Of a stretch of DNA of 24,804 nt, positions 20,358-24,804 are shown piece after piece; positions within the stretch are counted from its first letter, which is position 1; every line of letters begins with the position of its first letter. The notes under the pieces are model-generated. The model was not told the origin of the DNA. It searched no databases and saw nothing but the letters and a program-made list of their open reading frames with translations. The DNA is from AP-15 sp036500965 (lineage in GTDB: Bacteria; Pseudomonadota; Alphaproteobacteria; ATCC43930; CGMCC-115725): positions 1-24,804 of the forward strand of contig DASYBC010000001.1 of the NCBI GenBank assembly GCA_036500965.1, written 5' to 3'. A program made the position numbers and the translations under genes.

Positions 20358-23051
20358 TCACCCAACGGCAGCCGTTTCGCCGGCCGCCCGCAAAATAGCT
20401 CTCAGCTCGGGAATGCACGAGCCGCAATTGGTGCCGGCGCGCAGCGCCGCGCCGATTTCGGCGACGCTCGCGAGTGAGCGCTCGGCGATCGTGCGATGGA
20501 GGGTGACCAACCCGACCGCAAAGCAGGCGCAGACGATGCGGCCGGGATCCTCGACCGCCGCCCGGTCGGCCCATCGACCGGTGAGCAGGGCGGTGCGCGC
20601 CTCGCCTTCGACAGTGGTTCCGAGGAGTGCGGCCACAGCCGCGCGCGGCGGCAGGGAGGCTGCGTCGCGGGCAAGAAACAGGCAGGCATCCAGCCGGCTG
20701 TCGACGAGGCTGGCATAGCGGAAGGCGCCGAGCCGCGGGTCGGCGTAGATCACGAGCTCGGCCGAAGACGCCGCCCCGAGCAGTGCCCGCACCCACCCCT
20801 CGGCGCCGGGCCCGCCCGGTAACAGCTCGGAGCCGATGAGATCGAAGGCGTGGCCGTTGGCGAGCGGCACCCGCACCCAATAATAGGACCCGTCTGGCAG
20901 CCGGCTCGACTGCCGCAGCAGCAGGCCGCGCCACTGCACTGGCACTGCGGTCGCGCGAACCGGCGTCGCCTTCAGCTCGGGCTGCCCCGAAAGCGGGTCG
21001 GTCGCGGCGCCGACGACCCGGCCGATCGGCCCTGCCGAGGCGAAATCATCGGTCCAGTGCATCGGCGCGAAGATCTCGCCACGGCGCTGATCGGCCGACA
21101 GGCGGACCGGCAGCACCATCGCCCCGTGCCGGCTCTCGATCCGGGCGAGGCCGCCATTCGCCAGCCCAAGCTCCGCGATGTCGGCGCCGTGCATGTCGAG
21201 CAGCGGCTCCTCTTGATGCGCCATCAGCCGCGGCGCGCGGCCGGTCCGGGTCATCGTGTGCCACTGGTCGCGCAGCCGGCCGGTGTTCAGCAGCAGCGGC
21301 CAGGCGCGGTCGGTCGGCACCGCCGGGGGCCGGAACCGGGTCGGCACGAAGCGCGCCCGGCCGTCCGCGGTCGGGAATCCGCATCCATCCGCGAACAGAC
21401 GCCGGCCGATGGTCCCTTGTGGCGGCGCGCCTTTCTGCAGCGGCCACTGGACTGGCGGCAGGTGGTCGTAATCCTCGTCGCTCAGCTCGGTGAGCGCGCC
21501 AAGGTCGAAGACCCGCCGCGCCGCCCCGCAATTCTCAAACGCCGAGAGGGCGGCATGCTCGCGAAAGATATCGGCCGGGCGTCGATACGGAAATTCGGCG
21601 CTCCAGCCCATCCGCCGCGCCACCTCAGTCAGCATCCACCAATCCGGCCGAGCCTCGCCGGGAGGCGGGCGAAACGCGCGCTGGCGCAAGATGCGGCGTT
21701 CCGAATTGGTCACGGTGCCATCCTTTTCGCCCCAGCCGGCAGCGGGCAAGACGACATCGGCAAACCGTGTCGTATCTGTCGGCCAGCAATCGCTGACCAC
21801 GAGGAACCGGCAGGCGGCGAGTGCGGCCCGGACGCGGCCGGTGCGCGGCATGCTGGCGGCCGGGTTGGTGCCGGCTATCCACAGCGCCTCGATGCCGCCA
21901 TCGAGCACCGCGTCGAACAGCTCGACCGCCTTGCGGCCGGGGCGGGTTGCCAGGCGGGGTGCGCCCCAGAAGCGGCGGACGCGATCGAGGTCGGCCGGAT
22001 CTTCAAAGCTCATATGGGCGGCGAGCTGGTTGGCGAGGCCGCCGACCTCGCGCCCGCCCATCGCGTTCGGCTGCCCGGTCAATGAAAACGGCCCCATTCC
22101 GGGGCGGCCTATCCGGCCGGTGGCCAGATGGCAGTTGATGATCGCATTCACCTTGTCGGTGCCGGCTGAAGACTGGTTCACCCCCTGCGAATAAAGGGTC
22201 AGGGTGCGCCCGGTCGCGGCGAACCAGTCGTAAAAGGTCGCAAGGTCGCGCGCCGGAAGATCGGCCAGTCCGGCGGCATCGGCGAGCGACGGCACGGAAG
22301 CCTTGGCGGCCGCGAGCGCCGCGGCAAATCCCAGGGCGCGATCCCGCGTCCAATCGGCGGCACAGGCGCCGCTTTCGGCCAGATGCAGCAGCAATCCGGC
22401 GAAGACCGCGACATCGGAGCCGGGGCGCAGCGGCAGGTGCAGGTCGGCGATGTCGCAGGTCGGCGTGCGCCTCGGGTCGATCACGACGATTTTTGTCCCA
22501 CGCGCCTGCCGGGCGGCAGCGAGGCGCTGATACAGCACCGGGTGGCACCAGGCGGCGTTGCTGCCGACCAGCACAACCAAATCGGCTTCGTCGAGATCCT
22601 CGTAGCATCCCGGCACCGCATCCTCGCCAAAGGCACGAACATGGCCGGCAACCGACGAGGCCATGCACAGCCGCGAATTGGTGTCGATGTTGGCGCTGCC
22701 GATAAAGCCCTTCATCAGCTTGTTGGCGACGTAATAGTCCTCGGTCAGGAACTGGCCGGAGACGTAGAACGCGACCGCGTCGGGGCCGCGCGTCGCGATC
22801 GTGCGCGCGAAAGCGGCGGCGATCCGGTCGAGCGCCGCGTCCCAGCTCGCCCGTCTTCCGTCGATCGTCGGATGCAGCAGGCGCCCGTCCTCGGCCAAGG
22901 TGTCGCCGAGTGCCGCACCTTTCGAGCACAGCCGGCCGCGATTGGCGGGATGTTGAGGATCGCCGGTAATCCCGCCGTCCGCGCTCACCAGCAACCCGCA
23001 GCCAACGCCGCAATAGGGGCAGGTGGTGTGGATCGGGCTGGTGCCGGTCAC
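20358..23051 (-). CDS. nasA: Assimilatory nitrate reductase, catalytic subunit
   Basis: A cytoplasmic molybdenum bis-MGD enzyme that reduces nitrate to nitrite for assimilation. The N-terminal [4Fe-4S] site is complete: C11, C14, C18 and C42 (TTCPYCGVGCG...RLCSKG). Molybdopterin oxidoreductase text follows (NTNSRLCMASSVAG, GSNAAWCHPVLYQR, LYSQGVNQSSAGTDKVNAI, GPFSLTGQPNAMGGREVGGLA, WIAGTNPAASMPR), then the dinucleotide-binding domain (LLLNTGRLRDQWHTMTRTGR). The C-terminus adds a BFD-type [2Fe-2S] domain with C841, C843, C876 and C879. No signal peptide. I chose the GTG at 23051 (897 residues): its GTGA overlaps the nirD stop and it sits 10 residues before the first Cys. An upstream ATG at 23150 lies inside nirD and would add non-family residues. 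Confidence 0.95.
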   Translation of the reverse strand: MTGTSPIHTTCPYCGVGCGLLVSADGGITGDPQHPANRGRLCSKGAALGDTLAEDGRLLHPTIDGRRASWDAALDRIAAAFARTIATRGPDAVAFYVSGQFLTEDYYVANKLMKGFIGSANIDTNSRLCMASSVAGHVRAFGEDAVPGCYEDLDEADLVVLVGSNAAWCHPVLYQRLAAARQARGTKIVVIDPRRTPTCDIADLHLPLRPGSDVAVFAGLLLHLAESGACAADWTRDRALGFAAALAAAKASVPSLADAAGLADLPARDLATFYDWFAATGRTLTLYSQGVNQSSAGTDKVNAIINCHLATGRIGRPGMGPFSLTGQPNAMGGREVGGLANQLAAHMSFEDPADLDRVRRFWGAPRLATRPGRKAVELFDAVLDGGIEALWIAGTNPAASMPRTGRVRAALAACRFLVVSDCWPTDTTRFADVVLPAAGWGEKDGTVTNSERRILRQRAFRPPPGEARPDWWMLTEVARRMGWSAEFPYRRPADIFREHAALSAFENCGAARRVFDLGALTELSDEDYDHLPPVQWPLQKGAPPQGTIGRRLFADGCGFPTADGRARFVPTRFRPPAVPTDRAWPLLLNTGRLRDQWHTMTRTGRAPRLMAHQEEPLLDMHGADIAELGLANGGLARIESRHGAMVLPVRLSADQRRGEIFAPMHWTDDFASAGPIGRVVGAATDPLSGQPELKATPVRATAVPVQWRGLLLRQSSRLPDGSYYWVRVPLANGHAFDLIGSELLPGGPGAEGWVRALLGAASSAELVIYADPRLGAFRYASLVDSRLDACLFLARDAASLPPRAAVAALLGTTVEGEARTALLTGRWADRAAVEDPGRIVCACFAVGLVTLHRTIAERSLASVAEIGAALRAGTNCGSCIPELRAILRAAGETAAVG

Positions 23052-23416
23052 GCCGTTTCCCGGCGCAGCTCGGCGGCGGCGGCTTCGAGCGCGGATGCCG
23101 AGAGGAAGATGCGCCCTTCGACCAGCCGGGCCGCGAGGATCGGCACGCAACCCTGGTCCGGCGCTTCAGCCCGTCCGTTCTCCAGGCAGATGACCCAGCC
23201 ATGCAGCGGACAGGCAACGGCGCGCCCTTGCACGATGCCCTCGGAGAGCGGCCCGCCGCGATGCGGGCAGCGGTCAACCAGCGCAAAGACGGCGTCGTCG
23301 GCGGTGCGGAACACTGCGATTGCCGGCGTTCCCGACGGCGGGATCACACGCCGCGCGCCACGCCGGGGAATGTCGTCGAGGCGGCCGATTTCGATCCATC
23401 GGGGCGACGCCGCCAT
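23048..23416 (-). CDS. nirD: Nitrite reductase [NAD(P)H] small subunit, Rieske type
   Basis: A 122-residue small subunit of the assimilatory nitrite reductase, which helps NirB reduce nitrite to ammonium. It is a Rieske-fold protein that keeps all four cluster ligands: C50 and H52 in DRCPHRGGPL, and C69 and H72 in ACPLHGW. The E. coli NirD as I remember it has lost these residues, so this one probably carries a [2Fe-2S] cluster. The ATG at 23416 is 4 nt after the nirB stop. The stop TGA overlaps the GTG start of nasA by 4 nt, which suggests translational coupling of all three. The same frame stays open far upstream as an artefact over nirB. Confidence 0.93.
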   Translation of the reverse strand: MAASPRWIEIGRLDDIPRRGARRVIPPSGTPAIAVFRTADDAVFALVDRCPHRGGPLSEGIVQGRAVACPLHGWVICLENGRAEAPDQGCVPILAARLVEGRIFLSASALEAAAAELRRETA

Positions 23417-23420
23417 CGCC

Positions 23421-24804
23421 TCACCCGAGCTCGGCCAGGGCGCGGTATTCGTGCGCCGCGACCCCGCCGCCGGCGCGCTGCGCCCAAGGATCGGCCTGCA
23501 CCGCCCGCTGCGAGGCCAAAAAGCGGCGATGGAGCGCCACCCGGCTCTCGGCATCGGCGACGATGCGGCGGCGGACATAGCCGATGCCGACGCGGGCGAG
23601 CCAGGGTGCGGTCCGCTCGAGATAGCGGGCCTTCTCGCGATAGAGCTGCAGAAAAGCGCCGACATGCTCGAGCACCTCGGCCTCGCTGGCGAGGCGCACG
23701 AGGTGCTCGGCGACGCGCACCTCGACCCCGCCATTGCCGCCGACGACAAGATCGTAACCGGCCTCGACGCAGACCACGCCGAGATCCTTGATCGTCGCCT
23801 CGGCGCAATTGCGCGGGCAGCCGGAGACCGCAAGCTTGACCTTGTGCGGGGTCCACGAGCCCCAGCACATTCGCTCGATCTTGACGCCGAGCCCAGTCGA
23901 ATCCTGGGTCCCGAACCGGCACCACTCGCTGCCGACGCAGGTCTTGACCGTGCGCAGCGCCTTGCCGTAGGCGTGCCCTGAGACGAGCCCGGCCTGGTTA
24001 AGGTCGGCCCACACCGCCGGCAGCTGCTCTTTCCTGACGCCCAACAGGTCGATGCGCTGGCCGCCGGTGACCTTGACCGTCGGGATCGCGTATTTCTCGG
24101 CCGCATCGGCGATGGCGCGCAGCTCGCCCGGCGTGGTCAGCCCGCCCCACATCCGCGGCACCACCGAATAGGTGCCGTCCTTCTGGATGTTGGCGTGCAC
24201 CCGCTCGTTGACAAAGCGCGACTGCGGGTCGTCGCGATAGGTCTCGGGCCAGGCGCACAGCAGATAATAGTTCAGCGCCGGCCGGCATCTCTGACAGCCG
24301 TCGGGAGTCCTCCAGCCGAGCGCCGCGCGCACCGCCGCGATCGTTTCTAGCCGCTGCGCCCGGATCGCTTGCCGCACGGCATCATGGCCAAGCTCGGTGC
24401 AGCGGCACATCGGCGGCTCGCTGCGCCCCGGGCAGGTTTCGCCGCCGAGATGGACGAGGATCGCCTCGACCTTGCCGGTGCATTGGCCGCACGAGGCCGA
24501 GGCCTTGGTGTGGGCGCGCACCGCTTCGAGCGTGGCCAAGCCTTTGCCCCGGATCGCCCGGCAGATCGCCCCTTTCGAGACCCCGTTGCAGCCGCAGACC
24601 TGCTCGCTATCGGCCATGGCGGCGATGTCGATGCGCGGCAATGCCGCACCAGCCCGCTCGGCAAACGCGCGGCCGAACACCAGCTGGTCGCGAAACGGGC
24701 CGATGTCGGTCGCTTCGCGCATCAGTTGCACGTACCAGGGGCCGTCGGCGACGCTGCCGTAAAGCACCGCGCCGACCACCTTGTTCTCGCGCAGGACCAC
24801 TCTT
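23421..24804 (-). CDS. nirB: Nitrite reductase [NAD(P)H] large subunit, partial
   Basis: The C-terminal part (about 460 residues) of NirB, the siroheme-containing NAD(P)H nitrite reductase that makes ammonium in the cytoplasm. The gene enters from beyond the right edge; the N-terminal FAD/NAD(P)H domains lie outside. Present in order: the end of the reductase domain (VVGAVLYGSVADGPWYVQLM), two BFD-type [2Fe-2S] modules (VCGCNG...SCGQC and MCRCTE...GCQRC), a sulfite/nitrite reductase half-domain, and the siroheme/[4Fe-4S] site with Cx5C (TCVGSEWC) and Cx3C (GCPRNC). The C-terminus RALAELG is typical of neither extension nor truncation. It is the first gene visible in the leftward nirB-nirD-nasA-hemD operon. 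Any promoter or nitrate transporter gene would be outside the window. Confidence 0.95.
   Translation of the reverse strand, partial: RVVLRENKVVGAVLYGSVADGPWYVQLMREATDIGPFRDQLVFGRAFAERAGAALPRIDIAAMADSEQVCGCNGVSKGAICRAIRGKGLATLEAVRAHTKASASCGQCTGKVEAILVHLGGETCPGRSEPPMCRCTELGHDAVRQAIRAQRLETIAAVRAALGWRTPDGCQRCRPALNYYLLCAWPETYRDDPQSRFVNERVHANIQKDGTYSVVPRMWGGLTTPGELRAIADAAEKYAIPTVKVTGGQRIDLLGVRKEQLPAVWADLNQAGLVSGHAYGKALRTVKTCVGSEWCRFGTQDSTGLGVKIERMCWGSWTPHKVKLAVSGCPRNCAEATIKDLGVVCVEAGYDLVVGGNGGVEVRVAEHLVRLASEAEVLEHVGAFLQLYREKARYLERTAPWLARVGIGYVRRRIVADAESRVALHRRFLASQRAVQADPWAQRAGGGVAAHEYRALAELG

Noticed and set aside
21848..21888. A further copy of the GCCGG...CCGGC...ATCCAC repeat inside nasA
   Set aside because: The bases encode the conserved WIAGTNPA segment of molybdopterin oxidoreductases, so the resemblance is chance from the motif's codons.
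1..24804. CRISPR arrays, tRNA genes, insertion sequences and prophage genes
   Set aside because: No regularly spaced direct repeats, cloverleaf sequences, transposase or phage structural genes were recognised on either strand.

Overview
The window comes from a GC-rich bacterial chromosome. Gene families, codon use and two classes of small palindromic intergenic repeat (1194-1300 and 18283-18384) point to an alphaproteobacterium, probably of the Rhodospirillales or Hyphomicrobiales. That placement is inference; no rRNA or other marker gene is present. I see no tRNA, transposase, prophage or CRISPR array. Most of the window is ordinary chromosomal metabolism, transport and signalling.

Layout. 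1-5000 (+): a bicupin of the gentisate dioxygenase type, a four-helix DUF4239 membrane protein, phosphoglycerate kinase, a CBS-CBS-BON protein and a small secreted His/Trp/Cys protein. About 500 bases without a convincing gene follow, holding nested hairpins and a promoter-like sequence. 5022-10188 (+): a membrane-anchored SEL1-repeat protein 1 nt upstream of a TAXI-type solute-binding protein, then a family 5 ABC solute-binding protein, then a DctA-type carboxylate symporter. Neither binding protein has its permease here. 10213-11859 (-): a GMC oxidoreductase, divergent from the next gene across a short region with overlapping inverted repeats.

12048-16014 (+): a very large tandem hybrid histidine kinase (PAS-GAF-HisKA-HATPase-REC-PAS-HisKA-HATPase-REC). 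As read, a one-base frameshift lies just ahead of the first phospho-accepting histidine, so it appears as two overlapping ORFs. 16125-19494 (+): E1-alpha, E1-beta and E2 of a 2-oxoacid (pyruvate-type) dehydrogenase complex. A REP-like double hairpin lies between E1-beta and E2, and no E3 gene is present.

19521-24804 (-): a tight assimilatory nitrate/nitrite operon read leftward: nirB (5' end outside the window), nirD, nasA and hemD. Gaps or overlaps are 4 nt, a 4-nt overlap and 9 nt. NasA reduces nitrate to nitrite and NirBD reduces nitrite to ammonium on siroheme. HemD makes uroporphyrinogen III, the precursor of that siroheme.

I did not find a clearly new multi-gene system. The items most worth checking are the frameshift in the tandem kinase, the nested hairpins at 4623-4685, the two orphan solute-binding proteins next to a SEL1 membrane protein, and hemD as the last gene of the nitrate operon.
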